A stretch of DNA of 64,000 nt. Origin: Megalopta genalis. Lineage: Eukaryota > Arthropoda > Insecta > Hymenoptera > Halictidae. The stretch lies in NCBI RefSeq assembly GCF_051020955.1, contig NW_027476784.1:62001-126000 (forward strand), given 5' to 3'. The position numbers and the translations under genes are program-made. The notes beneath the pieces were generated by a model. That model was not told the DNA's origin. It did not search any database and was given only the letters and a program-made list of their open reading frames with translations. This document shows, one piece after another, positions 1 through 9,662 of this stretch. Position 1 is the stretch's first letter; every line of letters starts with the position of its first letter.

Positions 1-650
1 GTTGTGTTTCGCATGGATTTGAAGCTATCTCTTTTGTTTCGCCTGCATTTGAAGATAAATCATGTATATCACAAGTATTTGAAGCTAAACCGTTTGTTTC
101 GCTTGGATTTGAAGGTAAAGCGTTTGTTTCGCATGCAGCTGAAGCTGAAACATGTATATCACAAGTATTTGAAGCTAAACCATTGGTTTCGCATGGATTT
201 GAAGATAAGCCTTCTACTTCGCATTGATTTGAAGCTAACTCGATTGTTTCGCCTGCATTTGCAGCTATATCACATATATCGCAATTATCTGATGATAAAT
301 CATATGTTTCTCATGTATTTGAACATAAGCCTTGTACTTCGCACTGATTTGAATCTAAATCATGTGTTTCGCATGGATTTGAAGCTAACTCGTTTGTTTC
401 GCCTGCATTTGGAGACAAATCATGTATATCACAAGTATTTGAAGCTAAACCGTTTGATTCGCATGGATTTGATGCTAAGCCTTCTACTTCGCATTGATTT
501 GCAGGTAAATGATGTGTTTCGCTTGGTTTTGAAGCTAACTCGTTTGTTTCGCATGCAGTTGAAGCTAAATCATGTATATCACAAGTATTTGAAGCTAAAC
601 CATTGGTTTCGCATGGATTTGAAGATAAGCCTTCTACTTCGCATTGATTT
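1..650 (+). repeat. Block duplicated at 3,386-4,035 (offset 3,385)
   Basis: The left-edge sequence reappears 3,385 bp downstream, including private variants such as the g at the start of M4 (attggtttcgc), the cgcctgcatttggagaca monomer and taaatgatgtg. The match ends near 650, where this copy continues gaagctaaatcatgt and the other gaagctaactcgatt. The left boundary is beyond the window. Confidence 0.85.
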
Positions 651-665
651 GAAGCTAAATCATGT
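516..665 (+). repeat. Representative type I pentamer (150-bp higher-order repeat, M1-M5)
   Basis: This is a clean example of the dominant higher-order unit. M1 (516-545) ends taactcgttt. M2 (546-575) carries cgcatgcagttg. M3 (576-605) opens atatcacaag. M4 (606-635) ends gataagccttct. M5 (636-665) opens acttcgcattga. The same order recurs hundreds of times, with subtype-specific bases retained over the whole window. Copies of one subtype therefore resemble each other more than their neighbours do, which is the definition of a higher-order repeat. The 150-bp length is close to one nucleosome core (147 bp), which may be coincidence. In this copy M1 has ggttttg instead of ggatttg and M4 is preceded by attg instead of attt. 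Confidence 0.9.
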
Positions 666-755
666 GTTTCGCATGGATTTGAAGCTAACTCGTTTGTTTC
701 GCATGCAGTTGAAGCTAAATCATATTTATCACAAGTATCTGAGTATAAACCATGT

Positions 756-815
756 GTTTCGCATGAATATTAAGCTAAACTATGTGTTTCGCATGAATTT
801 GAAGCTAAATGTTGT
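756..815 (+). repeat. aatattaag-type monomers
   Basis: Two consecutive monomers carry gcatgaatattaag and gcatgaatttgaag in place of the usual gatttgaag. Similar runs of two or three recur, for example at 9,573-9,662, 10,803-10,892, 11,132-11,221, 19,895-19,984, 30,601-30,660 and 38,770-38,860. They normally follow an M3-like monomer with ctgaaccatt or tataaacc. The ttaa they contain closes two of the three otherwise open repeat frames, one on each strand. Confidence 0.75.
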
Positions 816-875
816 GTTTCGCATGGATTTGAAGCTATCTCTTTTGTTTCGCCTGCATTTGAAGATAAATCATGT

Positions 876-943
876 ACATCACAAGTATCTGGATCTAATC
901 CACCTGTTTCGCAAGAATATGAAGCTATGAAGCTAATCCATGT
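876..943 (+). repeat. Diagnostic cassette with 38-bp monomer (8-bp internal duplication), copy 1
   Basis: A monomer reading acatcacaagtatctgg is followed by an expanded monomer at 906-943 in which tatgaagc is directly duplicated, giving 38 bp instead of 30. This shifts the repeat register by 8 and switches the reading frame of everything downstream. The same two-monomer cassette occurs four more times in the window, so the duplication arose once and was then copied. Confidence 0.88.
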
Positions 944-2084
944 GATTCGTATGAATTTGAAGCTAAATCATGTGTTTCGCATGGATTTGAAGCTGTATCA
1001 CTTATATCGCAATTATCTGAAGATAAATCATTTGTTTCTCACGTATTTGAAGCTAAGCCTTCTACTTCGAATTGATTTGGAAGCTAACTCGATTGTTTCG
1101 CCCGCATATGAAGCTATATCACTTATATCGCAATTATCTGAAGATAAATCATTTGTTTCTCATGTATTTGAAGATAAGCCTTGTACTTCGCATTGATTTG
1201 AAGCTAAATCATGTGTTTCGCATGGATTTGAAGCTAACTCGTTTGTTTCGCATGCAGTTGAAGCTAAATCATATTTATCACAAGTATCTGAGTATAAACC
1301 ATGTGTTTCGCATGAATATTAAGCTAAACTATGTGTTTCGCATGAATTTGAAGCTAAATGTTGTGTTTCGCATGGATTTGAAGCTATCTCTTTTGTTTCG
1401 CCTGCATTTGAAGATAAATCATGTATATCACAAGTATTTGAAGCTAAACCGTTTGTTTCGCTTGGATTTGAAGGTAAAGCGTTTGTTTCGCATGCAGCTG
1501 AAGCTGAAACATGTATATCACAAGTATTTTAAGCTAAACCATTTGTTTCGCATGAATTTGAAGCTAAGCCTTCTACTTCCCTTTGATTTGAAGCTAAATC
1601 ATGTGTTTCGCTTGGTTTTGAAGCTAACTCGTTTGTTTCGCATGCAGTTGAAGCTAAATCATGTATAGCACAAGTATTTGAAGGTAAACCGTTTGCTTCA
1701 CATGGATTTGAAGATATGCCTTCTACTTCGCATTGATTTGAAGCTAAATCATGTGTTTCGCTGTGATTTGAAGCTAACACGTTTGTTTCGCATGCAGTTG
1801 AAGCTAAATCATGTATATCACAAGTATTTGAAGCTAAACCATTGGTTTCGCATGGATTTGAAGATAAGCCTTCTACTTCGCATTGATTTGAAGCTAACTC
1901 GATTGTTTCGCATGCAGTTGAAGCTAAATCATGTATATCACAAGTATTTGAAGCTAAACCATTTGTTTCACATTGATTTGATGATTAGCATTCTACGTCG
2001 CATTGAGTTGAAGCTAAATCATATGTTTCGCTTAGATTTGAAGCTAACACGTTTGTTTAGCATGCAGTTGAAGCTAAAACATGT

Positions 2085-2152
2085 ACATCACAAGTATCTG
2101 GATCTAATTCATCTGTTTCGCAAGAATATGAAGCTATGAAGCTAATCCATGT
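2085..2152 (+). repeat. 38-bp-monomer cassette, copy 2
   Basis: It has the same acatcacaagtatctgg monomer followed by the expanded monomer at 2,115-2,152 with the tandem tatgaagc duplication. The register moves from 15 to 23 (mod 30) across it. It differs from copy 1 at the start of the expanded part (taattcatctg here, taatccacctg there). Confidence 0.88.
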
Positions 2153-2902
2153 GATTCGCATGAATTTGAAGCTAAATCATGTGTGTGGCATGGATTTGAA
2201 GCTCTATCACTTATATCGCAATTATCTGAAGATAAATCATTTGTTTCTCATGTGTTTAAAGCTAAGCCTTCTACTTCGCATTGATTTGAAGCTAAATCAT
2301 GTGTAGCGCATGGATTTGAAGCTAACTCGTTTGTTTCGCCTGCATTTGAAGCTAAATCATGTATATCACAAGTATTTGAATCTAAACAATTTGTTTCGCA
2401 TTGATTTGAAGATAAGCTTTCTACTTCGCATTGATTTGAAACTAACTCGATTGTTTCGCCTGCATTTGCAGCTATATCACATATATCGCAATTATCTGAT
2501 GATAAATCATATGTTACTCATGTATTTGAACATAAGCCTTGTACTTCGCATTGATTTGAAGCTAAATCATGTGTTTCGCATGGATTTGAAGCTAACTCGT
2601 TTGTATCGCATGCAGTTGAAACTAAATCATGTATATCTCAAGTATTTGAAGCTAAACCATCTGTTTCGCATGGATTTGAAGATAAGTCTCCTACTTCGCA
2701 TTAATTTGAAGCTAACTTGATTGATTCGACTGCATTTGAATCTATATCACTTATCTCGCAATTATCTGTAGATAAATCATTTGCTTCTCATGTATTTGAA
2801 GCTAAGCCGTCTATTTCGCACTGATTTGAAGCTAAATCATATGTTTTGCATGGATTTGAAGCTAACTCGTTTTATTCGCCTGTATTTGAAGATAAATCAT
2901 GT

Positions 2903-2970
2903 ACATCACAAGTATCTGGATCTAATCCACCTGTTTCGCAAGAATATGAAGCTATGAAGCTAATCCATGT
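2903..2970 (+). repeat. 38-bp-monomer cassette, copy 3
   Basis: The expanded monomer is at 2,933-2,970. The sequence around it matches copy 1 at an offset of 2,027 bp (about 855-1,525 against 2,882-3,551), so copies 1 and 3 belong to one larger duplicated block. The offset falls to 2,026 after an extra g near 1,080. Confidence 0.88.
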
Positions 2971-3385
2971 GATTCGTATGAATTTGAAGCTAAATCATGT
3001 GTTTCGCATGGATTTGAAGCTGTATCACTTATATCGCAATTATCTGAAGATAAATCATTTGTTTCTCACGTATTTGAAGCTAAGCCTTCTACTTCGAATT
3101 GATTTGAAGCTAACTCGATTGTTTCGCCCGCATATGAAGCTATATCACTTATATCGCAATTATCTGAAGATAAATCATTTGTTTCTCATGTATTTGAAGA
3201 TAAGCCTTGTACTTCGCATTGATTTGAAGCTAAATCATGTGTTTCGCATGGATTTGAAGCTAACTCGTTTGTTTCGCATGCAGTTGAAGCTAAATCATAT
3301 TTATCACAAGTATCTGAGTATAAACCATGTGTTTCGCATGAATATTAAGCTGAACTATGTGTTTCGCATGAATTTGAAGCTAAAT

Positions 3386-4035
3386 GTTGTGTTTCGCATG
3401 GATTTGAAGCTATCTCTTTTGTTTCGCCTGCATTTGAAGATAAATCATGTATATCACAAGTATTTGAAGCTAAACCGTTTGTTTCGCTTGGATTTGAAGG
3501 TAAAGCGTTTGTTTCGCATGCAGCTGAAGCTGAAACATGTATATCACAAGTATTTGAAGCTAAACCATTGGTTTCGCATGGATTTGAAGATAAGCCTTCT
3601 ACTTCGCATTGATTTGAAGCTAACTCGATTGTTTCGCCTGCATTTGCAGCTATATCACATATATCGCAATTATCTGATGATAAATCATATGTTTCTCATG
3701 TATTTGAACATAAGCCTTGTACTTCGCACTGATTTGAATCTAAATCATGTGTTTCGCATGGATTTGAAGCTAACTCGTTTGTTTCGCCTGCATTTGGAGA
3801 CAAATCATGTATATCACAAGTATTTGAAGCTAAACCGTTTGATTCGCATGGATTTGATGCTAAGCCTTCTACTTCGCATTGATTTGCAGGTAAATGATGT
3901 GTTTCGCTTGGTTTTGAAGCTAACTCGTTTGTTTCGCATGCAGTTGAAGCTAAATCATGTATATCACAAGTATTTGAAGCTAAACCATTGGTTTCGCATG
4001 GATTTGAAGATAAGCCTTCTACTTCGCATTGATTT
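3386..4035 (+). repeat. Second copy of the 1-650 block
   Basis: This is near-identical to 1-650, followed by two type II pentamers. A further 3,100-bp offset links about 1,261-1,790 with 4,361-4,890, so this 5-kb region is a mosaic of overlapping duplications and not a simple ladder. Confidence 0.83.
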
Positions 4036-4320
4036 GAAGCTAACTCGATTGTTTCACCTGCATTTGAAGCTACATCACTTATATCGCAATTATCTGAAGA
4101 TAAATCATTTGTTTCTCATGTATTTGAAGCTAAGCCTTCTACTTCGCTTTGATTTGAAGATAAACCACGTGATTCGCATGGACTTGAGACTAACTCGTTT
4201 GTATCGCGTGCATTTGAAGCTATATCACTTACATCGTAATTATCTGAAGTTAAATCATTTGTTTCTCATGTATTTGAAGCTAAGGCTTCTACTTCGCATT
4301 GATTTGCAGCTAAATCATGT
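4021..4320 (+). repeat. Type II pentamers, two in tandem
   Basis: This is a second 150-bp arrangement in which M2 is replaced by a monomer with cgcctgcatttg or cgcgtgcatttg ending atatcactt or acatcactt. M3 is replaced by one opening atatcgcaattatctg, and M4 by one opening gtttctcatgtatttg. Two successive copies lie here. Single copies recur near 240-370, 1,080-1,200, 2,450-2,560, 3,110-3,230, 3,620-3,740, 8,210-8,320 and its duplicates, 30,110-30,500, 30,810-30,920 and 31,550-31,690. The equal length and preserved order suggest that type I and type II diverged as whole pentamers before being interleaved. Confidence 0.8.
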
Positions 4321-5594
4321 GTTTCGCTTGGTTTTGCAGCTAACTCGTTTGTTTCGCAAGCAGTTGAAGCTAAATCATATTTATCACAAGTATCTGAGTA
4401 TAAACCATGTGTTTCGCATGAATATTAAGCTAAACTATGTGTTTCGCATGAATTTGAAGCTAAATGTTGTGTTTGGCATGGATTTGAAGCTATCTCTTTT
4501 GTTTCGCCTGCATTTGAAGATAAATCATGTATATCACAAGTATTTGAAGCTAAACCGTTTGTTTCGCTTGGATTTGAAGGTAAAGCGTTTGTTTCGCATG
4601 CAGCTGAAGCTGAAACATGTATATCACAAGTATTTTAAGCTAAACCATTTGTTTCGCATGAATTTGAAGCTAAGCCTTCTACTTCGCTTTGATTTGAATC
4701 TAAATCATGTGTTTCGCTTGGTTTTGAAACTAACTCGTTTGTTTCGCATGCAGTTGAAGCTAAATCATGTATAGCACAAGTATTTGAAGGTAAACCGTTT
4801 GCTTCACATGGATTTGAAGATATGCCTTCTACTTCGCATTGATTTGAAGCTAAATCATGTGTTTCGCTGTGATTTGAAGCTAACACGTTTGTTTCGCATG
4901 CAGTTGAAGCTAAATCATGTTTATCAAAAGTATTAGAAGCTAAACCATTTGTTTCGCATGGATTTGAATCTAAGCCTTCTACTTCGCATTGATTTGAAGC
5001 TAAGTCTTCTACTTCGCATTGATTTGCAGGTAAATGATGTGTTTCGCTTGGTTTTGAAGCTAACTCGTTTGTTTCGCATGCAGTTGAAGCTAAATCATGT
5101 ATATCACAAGTATTTGAAGCTAAACCATTTGTTTCGCAAGAATTTGAAGATAAGCATTCTGCTTCGCATTGATTTGAAGCTAACTCGTTTGTTTCGCATG
5201 CATTTGAACCTGTATCACTTATATTCGCAAGTATTTGAAGGTCAATCATTCGTTTCGCATGGATTTGATGCTAAGCCTTCGGCTTCGCATTGATTTGAAG
5301 CTAAATCCTGTGTTACGCTTGGATTTGAAGTTCACTCGTTTGTTTAGCCTGCATTTGAAGCTATATCACATATATCGCAAGTCTATGAATCTAAATAATT
5401 TCGGTCGCATGGATTTGATTCTAAGCCTTCTACTTCGCATTGATTTGAAGCTAAATCATGTGTTTCGCATGGATTTAAAGCTAACTCGTGTGTTTCGCCT
5501 GCATTTGAAGCTATATCACTCATTTTCGCAAGTATTTGAAGCTAAATCATTTGTTTCGTATGGATTTGAAGCTAACTCGTTTGTTTGGCATGAA

Positions 5595-6510
5595 GTTGAT
5601 GCTAAATCATGTATATCACAAGTATTTGTAGCTGAACCATTTGTTTCGCATGGATTTGGAGCTAAGCCTTTCACTTCGCATTGATTTGAAGCTAAGTCAT
5701 GTGTTTCGCATGGATTTGAAGCTAACTCGTTTGTATCGCATGCAGTTGAAGCTAAATCATGTATTAGACAAGAATTTGAAGCTAAATCATCTGTTTCGCG
5801 TGGATTTGAAGCTAAGCCTTCTACTTCGCATTGATTTGAAGCAAAATCATGCGTTTTGCTTGGATTTGAAGCTAGCTCGTTTGTATCGCATGCAGTTGAC
5901 GCTAAATCATGTGTACCATAAGTATTTGAAGCTAAACCATTTGATTCGCATGGATTTAAAGCTAACACTTCTGTTTCGCATTGATTTGAAGCTGAATCAT
6001 GTTTTTTGCATGGATTTGAAGATAACTCGTTTGTTTAGCATGGAGTTGAAGCTAACTCATGTATATCACAAGTATTTGAAGCTAAATCATTTGTGTCGCA
6101 TGGATTTGAAGCTAAGCCTTCTACTTCGCATTGATTTGAAGCTAAATCATGTGATCGACATTGATTTGAAGGTAACTCTTTTGTTTCGCATGCAGTTCAA
6201 GCTAAATCACGTATATCGCAAGTATTTGAAGCTAAACCATTTGATTGGCATTGATTTATAGATAAGTCTTCTACTTTGCATGAATTTGAAGCTAAACCAT
6301 GTGTCGCGCTTGAATTTGTAGCTAACTCGTTTGTTTCGCATGCAGTTGAAGCTAAATAATGTATATTACAAGTATTAGAATCTAATTCATATGATTCGCA
6401 TGGATTTGAAGATAAGCCTCCTACTTCGCATTGATTTGAATCTAAATCATGTGATTAACTTGGATTTGATGCTAACCCTTCTACTTCGCATTGATTTGAA
6501 GCTAAATCAT
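5595..6510 (+). repeat. Block D, copy 1 (offset 1,378)
   Basis: It shares rare features with 6,973-7,888: the cgcatggatttggagc monomer with aagcctttcac, the gatcgacattg monomer, tgtcgcgcttg, tattacaagtattag and gattaacttgg. The constant 1,378-bp offset is kept on both sides of a segment that differs (about 5,721-5,820 here, 7,099-7,200 there), which suggests replacement without length change. Confidence 0.85.
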
Positions 6511-6972
6511 ATGTTTCGCTTGGATTTGAAGCTAACTCGTTTGTTTCGCATGCAGTTGAAGCTAAATCATGTATATCACAATTATTGTAAGCCAAACCAT
6601 TTGATTCGCATGAATTTGAAGCTAAATGATGTGGTTCACATGAATTGAATCTCACTCGTTTGTTTCGCATGCATTTGAAGATATATCAGTTATGTCGCAA
6701 GCATTTGATGCTAAATCATTTGTGTCGCATGGATTTGAAGCTGAGTCTCCAACTTCGCATTGATTTGAAGCTAAATCTTGTGTTTCGATTTGGTTTGAAG
6801 CTAACTCGATTGTTTCCCGTGCATTTGAAGCTGTATCACTTATGTCGCAATTATCTGGAAATAAATCATTTGTTTACATGCATTTGGAACTAAGCCTTCC
6901 ACTTCGCATTGATTTGAAGCTAAATCATGTGTTTCGCATGGATTTGAAGCTAACTCGTTTGTATTGCATGCA

Positions 6973-7888
6973 GTTGATGCTAAATCATGTATATCACAAG
7001 TATTTGTAGCTGAACCATTTGTTTCGCATGGATTTGGAGCTAAGCCTTTCACTTCGCATTGATTTGAAGCTAAGTCATGTGTTTCGCATGGATTTGAAGC
7101 TATCTCGTTTGTTTCGCCTTCATTTGAATCTTAATCATGTATATCACAAGTATTTGAAGCTAAACCATTTGTTTCGCATTGTTCTGAAGATAAACCTTCT
7201 ACTTCGCATTGATTTGAAGCTAAATCATGCGTTTTGCTTGGATTTGAAGCTAGCTCGTTTGTATCGCATGCAGTTGACGCTAAATCATGTATACCACAAG
7301 TATTTGAAGCTAAACCATTTGATTCGCATGGATTTAAAGCTAACACTTCTGTTTCGCATTGATTTGAAGCTGAATCATGTTTTTTGCATGGATTTGAAGA
7401 TAACTCGTTTGTTTAGCATGCAGTTGAAGCTAACTCATGTATATCACAAGTATTTGAAGCTAAATCATTTGTGTCGCATGGATTTGAAGCTAAGCCTTCT
7501 ACTTCGCATTGATTTGAAGCTAAATCATGTGATCGACATTGATTTGAAGGTAACTCTTTTGTTTCGCATGCAGTTGAAGCTAAATCACGTATATCGCAAG
7601 TATTTGAAGCTAAACCATTTGATTGGCATTGATTTGTAGATAAGTCTTCTACTTTGCATGAATTTGAAGCTAAACCATGTGTCGCGCTTGAATTTGTTGC
7701 TAACTCGTTTGTTTCGCATGCAGTTGAAGCTAAATAATGTATATTACAAGTATTAGAAGCTAATTCATATGATTCGCATGGATTTGAAGATAAGCCTCCT
7801 ACTTCGCATTGATTTGAATCTAAATCATGTGATTAACTTGGATTTGATGCTAACCCTTCTACTTCGCATTGATTTGAAGCTAAATCAT
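6973..7888 (+). repeat. Block D, copy 2 (offset 1,378)
   Basis: This is the copy of 5,595-6,510. Between about 7,099 and 7,200 it carries a different monomer run (tcgccttcatttg, then cattgttctgaag) that resembles sequence near 39,190-39,290 and 43,480-43,540. Its right part, from about 7,500, is copied again at about 14,275-14,668 (offset 6,778). Confidence 0.85.
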
Positions 7889-7890
7889 GT

Positions 7891-9662
7891 GTTTTGTATG
7901 GATTTGAAGCTAACTCGTTTGTTTCGCATGCACTTGAAGCTAAATCATGTGTATCACAAGTATTTGAAACTAAACCATTTGTTTCGCATTGATGTGAAGC
8001 TAAGCCTTCTACTTCGCATTGATTTGGAGGTAAATCATGTGCTTCGCATGGATTTGAAACTAACTCGTTTGTTTCCCACGCAGCTGAAGCTAAATTATGT
8101 ATACCACAAGTATTTGGAGCTAAAACATTTGTTTCTCATGTATGTGAAGCTAAGCCTACCACTTCGCATTGATTTGAAACTAAATCATGTATTTCGCATG
8201 GATTTGAATCTAACTCGATTGTTTCGCGTGAATTTGAAGCTATATCACATATATCGTAATTATCTGAAGATAAATCATTTGTTTCTCATGTATTTGAAGC
8301 TAAGACTTCTAGATCGCATTGATTTGAAGCTAAATCATGTGTTTCGCTTGGATTTGAAGCTAACTCGTTTGTTTCGCATGAATTTGAAGCCAAATCATGT
8401 ATGTCACAAGTATTTGAAGCTAAACCATTTGTATCGCAAGAATTTGAAGCTAAACCATGTGATTTGCGAGAAATTGAAGCTAAATCATGTGTTTCGCTTG
8501 GATTTGAAGCTAACTCGTTTGTTTCGCATGCAGTTGAAGCTAAATCATGTATATCATAAGTATTTGAAGCTAAACCATTTGGTTCGCATTGATTTGAAAC
8601 TAAGTCGTTTGTTTCGCATGCAGTTGAAGCTAAAACATGTATATAACAATTATTTGAAGCTAAATCATTTGTGTCGCATGGATTTGAAGCTAAGCCTTTT
8701 ACTTCGCATTGATTTGAAGCTAAATCATGGGTTTCGCATGGATTTGATGCTAAACCTTCTACTTGGCATTGATTTGAATCGAAATCATGTGTTTCGCTTG
8801 GATTTGAAGCTAACTCGTTTGTTTCGCATGAATTTGAAGCTAAATCATGTATGTCACAAGTATTTGAAGCTAAACCATTTGTATCGCAAGAATTTGAAGC
8901 CAAACCGTGTGATTTGCGAGAATTTGAAGCTAAATCATGTGTTCGCTTGGATTTGAAGCTAACTCGTTTGTTTCGCATGCAGTTGAAGCTATATCACTTA
9001 TGGTCGCAAGTATTTGAAGCTAAATCATGCGCTTCGCATGGAATTGAAGCTATCTCGTTGGTTTCGCGTGGATTTGAAGCTAACTAGTTTGTTTCGCCTG
9101 CATTTGAAGCTACATCACTTATATTCGCAAGTATTTGAAGGTCATTCATTCGTTTCGCATGAATTTGAAGCTAAGCCTTCTACTTCGCATTGATTTGAAG
9201 CTAAATCATGTGTTTCGCTTGGATTTGAAGCTAAGCCTTCTACTTCGCATTGATTTGAAGCTAAATCATGTGTTACGCTTGGATTTGTAACTGAGCCTTC
9301 TACTTTGCATTGATTGGAAGCTAAATCTTGTGTTTGGTATGGATTTGAAGCTAACACGGTTGTTTTGCCTGCATTCGTAGTTATATCATGTATAATCGCA
9401 AGTATTTGAAGCTCAGTCATCCGTTTCGCATGGATTTGAAGCTGAGCCTTCTACTTCGCATTGATTTGAAGCTAAATCATATGTTTCGCTTGGATTTGAA
9501 GGTAACACGTTTGTTTCACATGCAGTTGAAGCTCAATCATGTATATCACAAGTATTTCAAGCTGAACAATTTGTTTCGCATGAATACTAAGTTAAACCAT
9601 GTGTTTCGCATGAGTATTAAGCTAAACCATGTTTTTGTAATGAATTTGAAGCTAAATCATGT
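7891..9662 (+). repeat. 1,772-bp unit, copy i
   Basis: The unit begins gttttgtatggatttg and ends just before gtttcgcatggatttg at 9,663. It contains 59 monomers plus a net 2 bp, the sum of one -1 change (gtgttcgcttgg, about 8,940) and three +1 changes (atggtcgcaag near 9,000, atattcgcaag near 9,121, ataatcgcaag near 9,391). This single copy is followed by the block at 9,663, the same order seen after the third tandem copy at 19,984. Confidence 0.9.
8286..8978 (-). other. 230-codon minus-strand open stretch, repeat by-product
   Basis: It reads an imperfect decapeptide of the form HDLASNPCET, with Cys in most units. It overlaps the 395-codon plus-strand stretch, and identical copies lie at 15,064-15,756, 16,836-17,528 and 18,608-19,300. 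The minus-strand frame is the only one of the two third-position-equivalent frames that is stop-free across the consensus pentamer under the standard code, so it would be the best candidate if the array once encoded a protein. It has no non-repetitive start or end and I see no evidence of expression. Confidence 0.12.

Larger units (their letters stand above)
2846..4774 (+). other. Longest open stretch (642 codons), repeat by-product, probably not a gene
   Basis: The translation is an imperfect 10-residue repeat. The first 35 or so codons read in the frame giving peptides like VSHGFEAKSC. At the 38-bp monomer (2,933-2,970) the frame changes and the rest reads FRMDLKLNHV-like units rich in Leu, Lys, Arg, His and Asn. 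A genuine repeat protein would not change its repeat motif at an 8-bp slippage event. The start is simply the first ATG after a stop. No signal peptide, membrane segment, known domain or non-repetitive part is present, and the stretch ends inside the array. I see no promoter or ribosome-binding context distinct from the monomer. Confidence 0.15.

Noticed and set aside
4..930. 308-codon open stretch and many similar ones on both strands as protein-coding genes
   Set aside because: They are periodic decapeptides produced by a stop-free 30-bp monomer, exist in three frames at once, end at random indels and have no non-repetitive part or initiation context.
906..943. Programmed frameshift site at the 38-bp monomer
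   Set aside because: It is a simple direct duplication of 8 bp; there is no coding sequence whose frame it would serve.
7131..7346. Cys-containing minus-strand decapeptides (LASNxCET type) as a secreted or antifreeze-like repeat protein
   Set aside because: There is no signal peptide or terminal domain, the frame is interrupted by gcttaatc and gctcaatc monomers and by indels, and no known family is recognisable.
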